NCBI RefSeq assembly: GCF_014695715.1
Contig: NZ_JACJOT010000007.1
Span: forward strand, 62,001-126,000
Source: Microcoleus sp. FACHB-68
GTDB lineage: Bacteria > Cyanobacteriota > Cyanobacteriia > Cyanobacteriales > Oscillatoriaceae
Direction of reading: 5' to 3'
DNA length: 64,000 nt
Shown here: positions 9,440 to 18,700 of the stretch, one piece after another
How positions within the stretch are numbered: position 1 is the first letter of the stretch
Layout of the letters: every line of letters begins with the position of its first letter
Program-made: the position numbers and the translations under genes
Notes under the pieces: model-generated
Databases searched by the model: none
What the model saw: the letters and a program-made list of their open reading frames with translations, nothing else
What the model was told of the DNA's origin: nothing

Positions 9440-10024
9440 ATGGTCGCTCCATCTTTAACAGAATTAGGTGCTGAAATTTTTATCGTCGAGGGATTGCTCG
9501 ATCCATCTCTGTGCGCTCATTTGATTCAGGTTGCAGAATTAGCTCAATTTAGCCCAGCGGGAATTGAACTGGAAACGGTTGATCCGCAAATTCGCAGTAA
9601 TGACTTGTTGCGGCTAGAAAATAACTCACTTTTGGACTCTACAAATTGGCTGTTACTGGATCAGGTTGCTGTGATTCAAAAATTGCTGTATCAGCACTAT
9701 GGTATCCAATTTCCCGATGCAGAAACTTGTTCGATTCTTCGCTATAAAGAGGGACAATTTTACAAACGCCATGTGGATAATTTGCTATTAAGCAGCCGAC
9801 TAGAGGAAGCCGGCAAGGGAATTCCGATTCGAGATATTAGCGTAATTGGCTATTTGAATGAAGATTTTGAAGGTGGAGAGACGTTTTTTGACCGGCAAAA
9901 CATCAAAGTTCAACCCAAACTCGGAAATGTTCTGGTTTTTCCCGCTTATTACACCCACCCTCATCAATCGCTGCCGGTGCTGAAAGGACAAAAATATTCT
10001 TTCACCACTTGGCTGTTTCATTAG
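9440..10024 (+). CDS. 2OG-Fe(II) dioxygenase (prolyl 4-hydroxylase-like)
   Basis: A 194-residue protein matching the double-stranded beta-helix fold of 2-oxoglutarate/iron oxygenases. The expected ligands are H111 and D113 (FYKRHVDN), distal H175 (HPHQSLPV), and K185 ten residues later to bind 2-oxoglutarate. GGETFF (145-150) is the conserved turn before the distal half. Prolyl hydroxylase relatives modify proteins or peptides; the substrate here is unknown. There is no signal peptide, so it should be cytosolic. It converges on the DUF1980 gene, sharing a bidirectional terminator-like hairpin. Confidence 0.85.
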   Translation: MVAPSLTELGAEIFIVEGLLDPSLCAHLIQVAELAQFSPAGIELETVDPQIRSNDLLRLENNSLLDSTNWLLLDQVAVIQKLLYQHYGIQFPDAETCSILRYKEGQFYKRHVDNLLLSSRLEEAGKGIPIRDISVIGYLNEDFEGGETFFDRQNIKVQPKLGNVLVFPAYYTHPHQSLPVLKGQKYSFTTWLFH

Positions 10025-10031
10025 CAAACTT

Positions 10032-10072
10032 TTATTTGTCATTTATTCTTGAATTACACAAATGACAAATAA
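10032..10072. terminator. Symmetric hairpin between convergent genes
   Basis: A perfect 12-bp stem (TTATTTGTCATT at 10032-10043 pairing with AATGACAAATAA at 10061-10072) lies between two convergent stop codons. It is AT-rich, so it may act as a weak bidirectional terminator. It is built from the same ATGACAA heptamer seen before rimM. Confidence 0.55.
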
Positions 10073-10082
10073 TAGATGCTCA

Positions 10083-10889
10083 CTAATAATCGTAAGGATT
10101 TTTGGGTTTCGGTATCTTTTTCAGGGCTGTTGCTTCGATAGTAAGCTGGCGCTTATCTTGGAGATTTTCAGTAATCATTTGACCTTCAATTTCTAACCAA
10201 GTGTCAGGCGGATAAGCAGTGCGGCTTTGAGGTAACTTCACCGGCAACCCAACTGGATAAGCATCCGCAGCGCAGCAGGTGAGGATAAAACGCGCGATCG
10301 TGAAGTATTGATCGGGCAAGTTTGGGGGATGAATGACAAATCCTTGAACCTTAACTTTTTGGCCGGTATAAGCATCGGGTTCTGGATAAACATTCAAGGT
10401 TCGCACCCAGTCTATCAGTGTTCTATCCTCCGGGTTGCTAGCAGGACGAAATGATTGAGGCTGCGCCCTGGTTGTTGTTAAAGACTCTGTAATGCCGCGA
10501 TCAAGTGCCGTTTGACTGGCAAATACTTGAGGTGTGATGAGTAAACCCAAGATTGCCGATAGCAGTAATAACCCACTACCTAAACCGGGGGGAAACAAAC
10601 TAAGATGAGCGACGGTCGGCAACTGAGGCGCGGCATTTTTTTTACGTTTAAATAATTGCCCGATAAGTTCCAATGCCTTGAAACCACTGATTCCTAAAAA
10701 CGCAAACCCTGCAACGATTACTAGCCAAAAATAATCTGGATGAATCAGCAAATAGAGTTTGCCGGTGAGCCAGTATTTCAGCATCATTACGCCCCAAGCT
10801 GCAATTGCCAAAATATCCAGCCAAGGCAGGAATATATTTTGAAATTTGTTGAACGCTGAATCGCGTTTTAACTTTTCAGTTGCACTCAT
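10083..10889 (-). CDS. TIGR03943/DUF1980 (YcgQ-like) membrane protein
   Basis: A 268-residue protein with several N-terminal hydrophobic segments (about residues 20-45, 50-72 and 100-120) and a soluble C-terminal domain. That domain contains VKVQGFVIHP and the distinctive FILTCCAADAYPVGLPV motif (about 200-217). This is the UPF0703/TIGR03943 family, which is regularly paired with a UPF0718 permease, as here (10930-11967 lies just upstream in the same direction, 40 bases apart). The two probably form one complex. The transported or sensed species is not established; the Cys-Cys motif hints at metal binding (inference). Confidence 0.85.
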   Translation of the reverse strand: MSATEKLKRDSAFNKFQNIFLPWLDILAIAAWGVMMLKYWLTGKLYLLIHPDYFWLVIVAGFAFLGISGFKALELIGQLFKRKKNAAPQLPTVAHLSLFPPGLGSGLLLLSAILGLLITPQVFASQTALDRGITESLTTTRAQPQSFRPASNPEDRTLIDWVRTLNVYPEPDAYTGQKVKVQGFVIHPPNLPDQYFTIARFILTCCAADAYPVGLPVKLPQSRTAYPPDTWLEIEGQMITENLQDKRQLTIEATALKKIPKPKNPYDY

Positions 10890-10929
10890 AATTCTCAGTT
10901 TTGATCAGCTCATCGTCGCTTGCTTACGG

Positions 10930-11967
10930 CTAACTAAAATGTAAATTGACAAGCAAGGTCAGCAGAAAAGTTAATTGGCCGGCGAGAACGAATAAATAAA
11001 TGACAGCTTTTTTCTTGAAAAGCAACAACATTAGACCGATGCCTTTGAGGTCGATCATTGGCCCAAATACCAAGAAGGCTAGCAATGATCCACTCGTAAA
11101 GGTTGAGGCAAAAGAAAGGGCAAAAAATGAGTCTACTGTTGAGCAAATTGACACGACAGCGGCAAGCACTAGCATGGCCAGAATCGAAGTAACCGGCCCT
11201 TGCCCTAAACTGAGGATGAGTTCGCGAGGCGCGGCGACTTGAATGATTGCGGCGATGGCGCTTCCGATGACTAATACCGCGCCTAATTCCCGCAGTTCTT
11301 GCACTGTATTTTCTAACAGCAGTCGCAGTTGGTATGGCAGGGGTTTCTTTGCGGTTGCGGTGGCAGCTAAGGAGGCTTGCAAAACTACGGGGTCCATCCG
11401 CACCGGCATTCCCGGATCACCGAGCAAAAATGTCCCAGACTGCAACAGAGGGGATGTTAATTCAGATCCACCTATGGCTGAGGGTTGCGGTTTGGGTGGG
11501 TTATAGCGAGGCATGGCGCGGGCAAGTGCCGGCTGCAACAACGGACGTAAATCAGCTTGGGCGCTGAATACACAGCCAATTGTGGTGGCAATGAGTAAGC
11601 TAAACAGCACGCGCAGCACGACAATTTCCGGCTGATCTCGAAAGGCGATCCAAGTTGACCACAGTACGATCGGGTTAACGGTGGGGGCTGCTAGTAAAAA
11701 CCCAACCGCTACAGGTGCCGGCACGCCTTGCATCAGTAACCGCCGCGCCACCGGCACGTTGCCGCACTCGCACACGGGAAACAAAAAGCCGATTGAACTG
11801 CCGACTAAAGCCCCTAGCAGCGGGTTACGAGGCATGGCTTTAATCAGTTTGCCTTCATCAATAAATAGCAGCAGCAAGCCTGAGAACAATACCCCCAACA
11901 GCAGGAAGGGCATTGCCTCTACTAATAAACTTAAGAACAGGGTAAACGCCTGATTGAGTTGATTCAT
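10930..11967 (-). CDS. UPF0718/DUF318 permease (YcgR-like, ArsP-related)
   Basis: A 345-residue polytopic membrane protein with eight or so hydrophobic segments. It shows the family pattern PVCECGNVPVARRLLMQGVP (about residues 61-80) and AAPTVNPIVLWSTW. In the C-terminal half it has SICSTVDSFFALSFAS and FGPMIDLKGIGLML. A hydrophilic loop lies near 145-205. Related permeases include putative organoarsenical exporters (ArsP), but the two-gene arrangement with TIGR03943 points to the YcgR/YcgQ type, whose substrate is unknown. It is the first gene of the pair. Confidence 0.87.
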   Translation of the reverse strand: MNQLNQAFTLFLSLLVEAMPFLLLGVLFSGLLLLFIDEGKLIKAMPRNPLLGALVGSSIGFLFPVCECGNVPVARRLLMQGVPAPVAVGFLLAAPTVNPIVLWSTWIAFRDQPEIVVLRVLFSLLIATTIGCVFSAQADLRPLLQPALARAMPRYNPPKPQPSAIGGSELTSPLLQSGTFLLGDPGMPVRMDPVVLQASLAATATAKKPLPYQLRLLLENTVQELRELGAVLVIGSAIAAIIQVAAPRELILSLGQGPVTSILAMLVLAAVVSICSTVDSFFALSFASTFTSGSLLAFLVFGPMIDLKGIGLMLLLFKKKAVIYLFVLAGQLTFLLTLLVNLHFS

Positions 11968-12377
11968 GCAGGTTGGAGTGAGGAGCGTTACGTTTTTTAT
12001 GCTGTGCTAAGCCATTTCATCATTAAAGCTTGCTTGCAGCAAATCCGCTACAACGCCCAATTCCTTAAAAATGCTGGACTCAGCACAGAAGGGCGCAGTT
12101 TTGGGTTTAGCAAAGCTGCTATGCGAGTGAATCGCTGAGTTGGAATGGCTTATGCACTTTGGGGGCAGACAAACAACAGATGAACTGCTGTGTCGGGTAA
12201 ACTGACCTGACACGGCCCATTAATCTGAAACTAGCTGCCCAACTCACACCACCTGGGATTTGCAAAGCATAAATCATCCTATCAGGACAATCGTCACGGG
12301 TCACACTTTTTTTTAATAATCACCGGCAAGTGAGTTGAATGTATCAGTTTTGGAGTGACTAGGGTTTGAGGCGCTGT
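11968..12377. other. Intergenic region, no gene seen
   Basis: About 410 bases between the permease start and the end of the EAL gene. Short open frames on the minus strand lack protein-like composition and Shine-Dalgarno sites. No convincing terminator, repeat or RNA was recognised. Confidence 0.35.
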
Positions 12378-13499
12378 TTATGCCGGCACTGACATCGATT
12401 CCCTGTTTAAGTAAGGCGTGGTTGTTAGCGGCGGTGAGGTCGGTTTGGCAATTAAATAACCCTGCACAAAGGTTGCCCCTCGCTCGCGCACCCAATTCAG
12501 TTCCTCTAAAGATTCAATGCCTTCGGCGATTGTTCTAATCTCCAACTGCTGGGCAATTTCCAGTAGCTTTTCAGTAATCAGTGCTTTATAAGGATCTTGA
12601 TGTACATTGCGAATCAACTGCATATCCAACTTAATAAAGTCTGGACGTAATTGGTGAATTAAATTTAAGTTAGAATACCCGCTGCCAAAATCATCGAGTG
12701 CGATTAGAAATCCAGCGTCTTGGTAAAACTTTAAAATTTTGACGAGGTGACGAATATCTGGGGGTTGCTCTGATTCTGCTACTTCAAATACAACATTATT
12801 ATGAGGAATTCCCGCTTCATCAATAGCCCGCACAGTCATGCGTAAACAGGTCGTGGGGTCGTAAACAGAAGTGGGCGAGAAGTTGATAAATACTAGCTCC
12901 TTAATGCCGTGTCGGCTGGCTTCGCGAATCGCACTTGTTCTGGCTAAAGCATCGAGTTGAAATACAAGGCCGGCCTTTTCCGCTTGGCCAAAAATGCGCC
13001 CCGGTGCAATTAAGTTTCCCCCATCATCCAAACCTCGCAGCAATGCCTCGTGAGCGAAAATTTGGGAAGTATCTGCGCTATAAACTATCGGCTGAAAATG
13101 ACTGGTAATCCGCTCTGTGGCTAGCAAATCTAACAACCACTCTGATTCGTTGAGGCTGTTAAAGTTCTCCAGGGACATCATCCGCGAGAAATCCCCCAAC
13201 TGCGGCTCTTGAAGCTCAGGCATCAACAGGACTTGTGTCTCTTTTAACTCCTTACTTGTGAGCTTGGTTGTTAGCAAGTTTTTGTAGCATTCAATATTAT
13301 TCTTGTCAAGAATAATATTTAAGCATTTGCCTTCTTCTATCACCTGATAAGCGAGCTGAGCTTTGTATAAAGCTGACGTTACCTTATGATGAGTGTGTCC
13401 TATCGGAAACCAGAGATATAGGCTTCCACTGTCTTCAATTTTTTCTGGTAGCGTTTCACAACGCTTGCAGCGTCCTACACCTTGGCTACTTGCATCCAT
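12378..13499 (-). CDS. EAL-domain cyclic-di-GMP phosphodiesterase
   Basis: A 373-residue protein whose C-terminal EAL domain (about residues 125-365) hydrolyses c-di-GMP to pGpG. The catalytic set appears complete: EALLR (151-155), N206 in INFSP, an acidic EVAESE segment (239-244), DDFGSGYS (269-276), K290 in FIKLD, E326 in AEGIE and QGYLI. The N-terminal 110 residues hold a CxxC pair (C11, C14) and no familiar sensor domain. It opens a signalling island with a GGDEF protein and four histidine kinases, so it is a plausible antagonist of the cyclase at 16.9 kb. Confidence 0.92.
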   Translation of the reverse strand: MDASSQGVGRCKRCETLPEKIEDSGSLYLWFPIGHTHHKVTSALYKAQLAYQVIEEGKCLNIILDKNNIECYKNLLTTKLTSKELKETQVLLMPELQEPQLGDFSRMMSLENFNSLNESEWLLDLLATERITSHFQPIVYSADTSQIFAHEALLRGLDDGGNLIAPGRIFGQAEKAGLVFQLDALARTSAIREASRHGIKELVFINFSPTSVYDPTTCLRMTVRAIDEAGIPHNNVVFEVAESEQPPDIRHLVKILKFYQDAGFLIALDDFGSGYSNLNLIHQLRPDFIKLDMQLIRNVHQDPYKALITEKLLEIAQQLEIRTIAEGIESLEELNWVRERGATFVQGYLIAKPTSPPLTTTPYLNRESMSVPA

Positions 13500-14170
13500 A
13501 AATATTTTCCTATCCTGGTTTGACGTGGCTATAATAGCGTTTAGCGCCCTAAATTCTGAAGCTAGGGGAATAGTAGGGCTTGAGCGAGCTTAAGTTTAGG
13601 AAAGCCTATATCTGAGCAACTGCTTAGAGATTAGCTTTAAACGATTATAATACAGATATTTGAGTAAGTCAGCTATCCTTAGTTGTATATTTTGACACAG
13701 TTACAGGGGAACTTCACCGGCTAAAAAGAGTCAGAATCAAAAAAATCAGGCGAGATAGCAGCTGCAGGTTACAACAGACGAATTGATCATTCATGCGTCT
13801 TATTGACCCAGGGCACAAAAGACAATAAACCTAGAGATAGATGTGCCGGCAGCACCATCTGGTTTAATGAAAAATAAGCATTCCCCAGTTTAAGCAATCT
13901 TCAGATTTTTTCCATTAAAGCCTAGGAATCGAGGTCTAAGGTAAGCTAGACTGTAAAATAAATTAACGAGCCTCGTGTGATTGGAGTTGTTTGTAAGAAC
14001 AAATTCTCCACAGAGTTTTTAATAAATCATCATTTGTTTTATCAAGCGTTGTACTGCGCGACATCTATTGAGATGAACCTATACTGTGGCTTTGGGTCAC
14101 TGCGTAAGTTCTAAAACAGCCTATTGTTCAAGAAAGTACAGCCTCCTCTGTTAGGGAATAAAGCAACTCC
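13500..14170. other. Divergent intergenic region, no gene seen
   Basis: About 670 AT-rich bases between the divergent EAL and histidine kinase genes. It should hold both promoters. No repeat, RNA or coding signal could be assigned. Confidence 0.35.
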
Positions 14171-16183
14171 ATGACTCGTGAAAGACTCAGCAATCATGGC
14201 CTTTCGTCTGTTCAGACATCTCCGGAACGGAAAGTAACCGAATGCTGTCGCCCAGAAGAAATCCAGTGCCGGCGTGAGAAAAAATCTCCTTTTTCCTTTG
14301 TAAGTGTACCGGGACTGATTTATCAATTTTTGCAGCGTCAAGACGGTTCTCTCAGTTTCCTTTTCTTGAGTGCTAGCGTTCAGGAATTTTTTGAGGTGGA
14401 CGCCGGGGAGATGGAGTCGGATACTGAAATCCTGATCTCCATGATTCATCCAGATGATCGGCCAGAATTCTATGACTCGATTTCCAATGCCGGCGACTGT
14501 CTGGAAGTGTGGCGGTGGGTTGGGCGGTTTATCTTGCCCTCCGGGCAAATGAAATGGATTCAGTGGGACGCGCAGCCTTCATTACAGGCGAACGGGAATA
14601 TTTTTTGGAATGGGTTGCTGGTTGATGTCACCAGTCAGCAACAGTTGCAAGCTGAAGTTGAGCGGCTGTCTTTTTTGTTAAATTTGACTGAATTATTGCA
14701 AAGTTCAAGCAATTTAAATGAAATTGCTGAGTTTGCCCTGGAATACCTGGCCCAAGCAACGAATTCCGCCTCTGGAAATGTGCAGGTGATTGATGGCGGG
14801 GAAGACTGTCAAGCTTGCCCCCTGACCAATTTGATCGCTGCTGAATTTGTTGCAAGCAATTGTGAAACTGCCGGCGCTCAATCACAGCCGGTACAACATC
14901 GGGGCATTCCCAAAAGTCAGGCGCTGTTTTGGCAAGTGGTCGAAACTGCTCAGCCGACCTTCATTAAAGACTGCCCCCCTCATTTGAGTGCCGTCCCAGA
15001 ATTTCATCAAGCGCCAACAGGTCAGATTGGGATTTTTCCCATTCCAGCTACAGATGGTACAGTTATCGGGGTCATTGCTTTAGAATCCCCTGATTTCCAG
15101 CGTATTCAAGACGCTTCTCAACAAGACTTACTTCAAGCCGCTTGCCGCATTCTAGGTGCCCGCATCGAACGTGCAAAGGCTCAAGAGCGGCTTTATCAGA
15201 CGAATGCACAATTGCAGTGCACGTCCCAACAGTTGAGGCAGCAGGCGCAACATTTAGAGCTGACCTTGCATGAATTGCAACAGGCTCAAACTCAACTGGT
15301 TCAGAGTGAAAAGATGTCGAGTTTGGGGCATCTCGTTGCCGGCATTGCTCATGAAATTAATAATCCGGTTAATTTCATTCAAGGCAACTTACCTCATGCC
15401 CGCCGGTATTTCCAAGATATGCTGTATTTGCTGGAACTTTACCGGCAACATTATCCCCAGCCGGAGCCAAACATTCAATTAACGATTGAGCAAATTGATC
15501 TGGATTTCTTAATTCAAGATTTGCCAAAACTGCTTTCTTCGATGCAAGCCGGTGCAGAGTGCATTCACAGTATTGTTAGCAGTTTGCGTAACTTCTCGCG
15601 TCTGGATGAATCTGAGAAAAAGGTTGCAGACATCCATGAAGGCATTGATGGCACTCTCATGATTTTAGAACACCGGCTAAAGGCGCAGCCAGATCGTCCA
15701 GCGATTCAAGTGATTAAAGACTATAGCAACCTACCGTGTATCGAGTGCTACGCAGGACAGCTAAACCAAGTATTTTTGAACATTCTTAGCAATGCCGTTG
15801 ATGCTTTGGACGAATCATTCGCACGAGGTTATCTGTCCAAAGCAAAGAATCAAGCATCCATGACAAAAAACAAAGGACAAATTAAAATCCATACCCAATT
15901 CCTAAAAGATTCTCGCATTATTATTAGAATTGCTGACAATGGAATCGGCATACCAACTTCAGTGCAAACACAGTTATTTGCTCCTTTCTTTACAACGAAG
16001 CCTGCCGGCAAGGGAACCGGCTTAGGGCTATCGATCAGTTCTCAAATTATTACTGAAAAACATGGCGGTCAATTAAGGTGTGTTTCCACTCCCTTGCAAG
16101 GAACAGAGTTTTTAATTGAAATTCCCATCCTGCCGGTAAAGCTTTCAGCAAGAGTGTGTGAAGAGTCCAGTGTTTCTTGTTAA
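14171..16183 (+). CDS. PAS-GAF sensor histidine kinase
   Basis: A 670-residue cytosolic kinase without membrane segments. A PAS domain (about residues 48-155, with MIHPDDRPEF) and a GAF domain (about 175-335) precede a coiled linker and the kinase core. The H-box is LGHLVAGIAHEINNP with H394 as phosphoacceptor. The N-box is NQVFLNILSNAVDAL, and the ATP lid reads IADNGIGIP then FFTTKPAGKGTGLGLSIS. All boxes are intact, so it should autophosphorylate. No response regulator is adjacent, so its partner is encoded elsewhere. The ATG at 14171 lacks an obvious Shine-Dalgarno. Confidence 0.92.
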   Translation: MTRERLSNHGLSSVQTSPERKVTECCRPEEIQCRREKKSPFSFVSVPGLIYQFLQRQDGSLSFLFLSASVQEFFEVDAGEMESDTEILISMIHPDDRPEFYDSISNAGDCLEVWRWVGRFILPSGQMKWIQWDAQPSLQANGNIFWNGLLVDVTSQQQLQAEVERLSFLLNLTELLQSSSNLNEIAEFALEYLAQATNSASGNVQVIDGGEDCQACPLTNLIAAEFVASNCETAGAQSQPVQHRGIPKSQALFWQVVETAQPTFIKDCPPHLSAVPEFHQAPTGQIGIFPIPATDGTVIGVIALESPDFQRIQDASQQDLLQAACRILGARIERAKAQERLYQTNAQLQCTSQQLRQQAQHLELTLHELQQAQTQLVQSEKMSSLGHLVAGIAHEINNPVNFIQGNLPHARRYFQDMLYLLELYRQHYPQPEPNIQLTIEQIDLDFLIQDLPKLLSSMQAGAECIHSIVSSLRNFSRLDESEKKVADIHEGIDGTLMILEHRLKAQPDRPAIQVIKDYSNLPCIECYAGQLNQVFLNILSNAVDALDESFARGYLSKAKNQASMTKNKGQIKIHTQFLKDSRIIIRIADNGIGIPTSVQTQLFAPFFTTKPAGKGTGLGLSISSQIITEKHGGQLRCVSTPLQGTEFLIEIPILPVKLSARVCEESSVSC

Positions 16184-16926
16184 TGTTTGCTTCGTTTTAT
16201 CATTTTCTACCATCAGTTGAAAGGCGATGGAGAAATTATTTCCAAAAACTAATTTTGGAAAAATCAGCAAATTTCTGCATCAGGTTTATGGGCGCTATAG
16301 CTTGAAAATATGGCAGGTAAAGCAGAGTCAGCCGGCTTTCAGATTACCTGCCAAAATCCCCAAAAACATCGTTTAAGTAAGAGGAAAGAAAAACGATAGC
16401 TTTTTACACTTGCAGCTATTAAAAGTGAAATATTCATGCACTAAGTAGTTGGACATGAAAATTGCCCTAATTAACCCCTGGCTATCGCCGTCCCCTAAGT
16501 AAGGGGGACTACAGGGGGTGTATTTAATTATGGCTACCTACTTAGCTTGTTAAAGATTAACAATAATTGAGTTAGTTATATTTGGGTTGAAACACCCATT
16601 TTTCGGGAATAAGAATTCTGATATGATGACTTCTAAAAAGCAAGCATAGCTGAGCACTGTCAAGGATAAATGAACGATTAATTTAAGATAAAATTAAATT
16701 ATTTAAAAATTAAATTTAAATTTTCAATAAGAATCAAGTATTTATTGAAAAACTTTTGATTAGAAAAAGTAAAATTAAATTAAATCTTAAGAAATACTTA
16801 TATTTACTGAGGAAAGTTTTATAATAAGTTTTAATAGAGTTTATTTTTGGGGAGTTAATAACACTCAGTCAAATATTCATTGAAATTACTTTAGTATAGC
16901 AAAAGTTTGAGCTAGCCTTTATCATT
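16184..16926. other. AT-rich intergenic region
   Basis: About 740 bases, extremely A/T-rich from 16670 to 16920. A small CCCCT/AGGGG stem-loop with an AGTAAGGGGGACTACAGGGG tract lies near 16492-16518 and resembles dispersed cyanobacterial repeats. No gene is evident. Confidence 0.35.
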
Positions 16927-17979
16927 ATGCTGAGTGGGTTCCGATCCGATTTATCGACTGCCCCAATATATCCTGACGCTCTCCATTTAGAGTCAACCCT
17001 CGGAAATCTATCGCTTTGGGAGTGTCAGGTTGAGTCTTATCATCTGGGTAAGGAAGCCGTTCGCAGATTTCAAGACAATCCACTGCTGCCTGGAGTGATT
17101 ATGACAGAGCAGGGGAAGTTTGTCGGCATGATTTCCCGCTGGCGCTTTTTGGAACATCTCAGCCGGCCTTACGGATTAGAATTATTTTGCAATCGTGCAC
17201 TCACCTCTTTATACCGCTTCGCTCAAACAGATAATTTAATTTTTCCAGTCAAGACCAATATTGTCGTAGCGGCAAAGCAATCATTGCAGCGGCCTGCTGA
17301 GTTACTCAATGAACCCATTGTGGTTGAAGTAACACCCCATGATTATAGGTTATTAGATGTGCATCAATTATTGGTCGCGCAATCACAAATTCACGAAAAA
17401 ACTACTCAATTGCTGTATCAAACCTATCAGCAACTAGAGATAGTAAACCTGGAGTTCAAGCGCCTAGCCAGTTTGGATGGTTTGACTCAACTGGCCAACC
17501 GGCGCAGGTTTGATGAGTATCTAGAAGCAGAGTGGCGACGGTCGATTTGTGATCGCACACCTTTATCGCTCATTCTTTGTGACATTGACTTTTTCAAAAA
17601 CTATAATGATAGCTGCGGACATTTAGCCGGCGACCAATGCTTGCGGGAGGTGGCGGTTGCCTTAAAGGAGACGGTAAAGCAACCTACTGATTTAGTTGCT
17701 CGCTACGGCGGCGAAGAATTTGCGATAATTTTGCCGAATACCGACGCTGCCGGTGGGGTAGTTATTGCGGAGTCTATTGTCACCCGCGTTCGAGAATTGC
17801 AGCTGGTTCATCCCAACTCACGAGTTTCCCCCTTCGTCACCCTCAGCTGTGGCGTAACCGGCATAATTCCCAGTTATGAATATATGCCGGCCCAGGTGAT
17901 TGCAGGGGCCGACGAAGCGCTTTACAAAGCCAAAGCTGCCGGTCGTGATCGGGTTGTGGTTCAAACTTGTGACGGCTAA
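16927..17979 (+). CDS. Diguanylate cyclase with CBS-like N-terminal module
   Basis: A 350-residue protein. The C-terminal GGDEF domain (about residues 178-345) makes c-di-GMP. It shows DGLTQLANRRRFDEYL, the metal-binding segment ILCDIDFFKNYND and the active-site GGEEF at 261-265. The inhibitory RxxD site is absent: the expected Arg is Gln (QPTD), so feedback inhibition by that site is unlikely. Residues about 15-160 form a module shared with the two kinases at 22.8 and 24.3 kb, with NPLLPGVIMTEQGKFVGMIS and FLEHLSRPYGLELF, resembling a CBS pair. The ATG start is plausible, but no clear ribosome site is seen. Confidence 0.9.
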   Translation: MLSGFRSDLSTAPIYPDALHLESTLGNLSLWECQVESYHLGKEAVRRFQDNPLLPGVIMTEQGKFVGMISRWRFLEHLSRPYGLELFCNRALTSLYRFAQTDNLIFPVKTNIVVAAKQSLQRPAELLNEPIVVEVTPHDYRLLDVHQLLVAQSQIHEKTTQLLYQTYQQLEIVNLEFKRLASLDGLTQLANRRRFDEYLEAEWRRSICDRTPLSLILCDIDFFKNYNDSCGHLAGDQCLREVAVALKETVKQPTDLVARYGGEEFAIILPNTDAAGGVVIAESIVTRVRELQLVHPNSRVSPFVTLSCGVTGIIPSYEYMPAQVIAGADEALYKAKAAGRDRVVVQTCDG

Positions 17980-18700
17980 TCGCGATCCTGGGGCCGGCAG
18001 CCGAAAGTTTCCCCACAAAAAAAAGTTGCCGGTTTCTCCTAGATGTTTCTAATTTTTTACATTCACCACAGTAACTGCGCTAGCCGGTTATAAACGATTT
18101 AGATAGGATAGCCCTGAAAATCTAACGGTAGGTGTAGGTATTATCTATTCAGCACAACAGATTTTTAGCGATCTCATCCTCTCATGCCGATTTGCTTCAG
18201 CAAATGCCTCTGAGATTGAGGAATTTCTGTTTTCCTGCGTCGTGAGTTATTATTAAATATAATCAAAACCTGTGATACGATTAATAATTCTCAGTAATTT
18301 TACTGTTGACAAATTGTTTTGGTTTGTTAACAAAGACAAACAGGATTTCTTCTAACGACAAAGTTAACGTTTGTAAATTACAGCCATTCGGTGCATTGCC
18401 TAACAACTCGCTAACAGCTCAGCATTCTAAACTAAAAAAATTAAAGGCCATTATAGTGAGCATTTTCACTCACCAAGAAAAGCAAATGGCCGTGCCGGCA
18501 CCCAATGCCGATAACATTTTAAACTTTAAAGCTCAAATTAAATTAAATCCTCAACAAAATGCTACTAGAGCAACAATCTTCAAGACGAGAATACTTTGTG
18601 AAGTTTGGGCGAAATCACCATCCCAACCAACATCCCCCAACTCGCTTACCACGAAGAGGATAGGACTTATTAAATTTATCAAGCGCAGGAGGCAGACAAC
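17980..18700. other. Intergenic region upstream of the large hybrid sensor kinase
   Basis: About 720 bases. A TTG-initiated 132-codon frame (18306-18704) runs into the next gene, but its Lys/Asn/Ser-rich composition shows no domain and it is probably not a gene. The true ribosome site for the next gene, AGGAGG at 18687-18692, lies inside it. Confidence 0.4.

Noticed and set aside
12007-12304. Small minus-strand frames between the permease and EAL genes
   Set aside because: Cys/Ser-rich translations without a ribosome site or domain.
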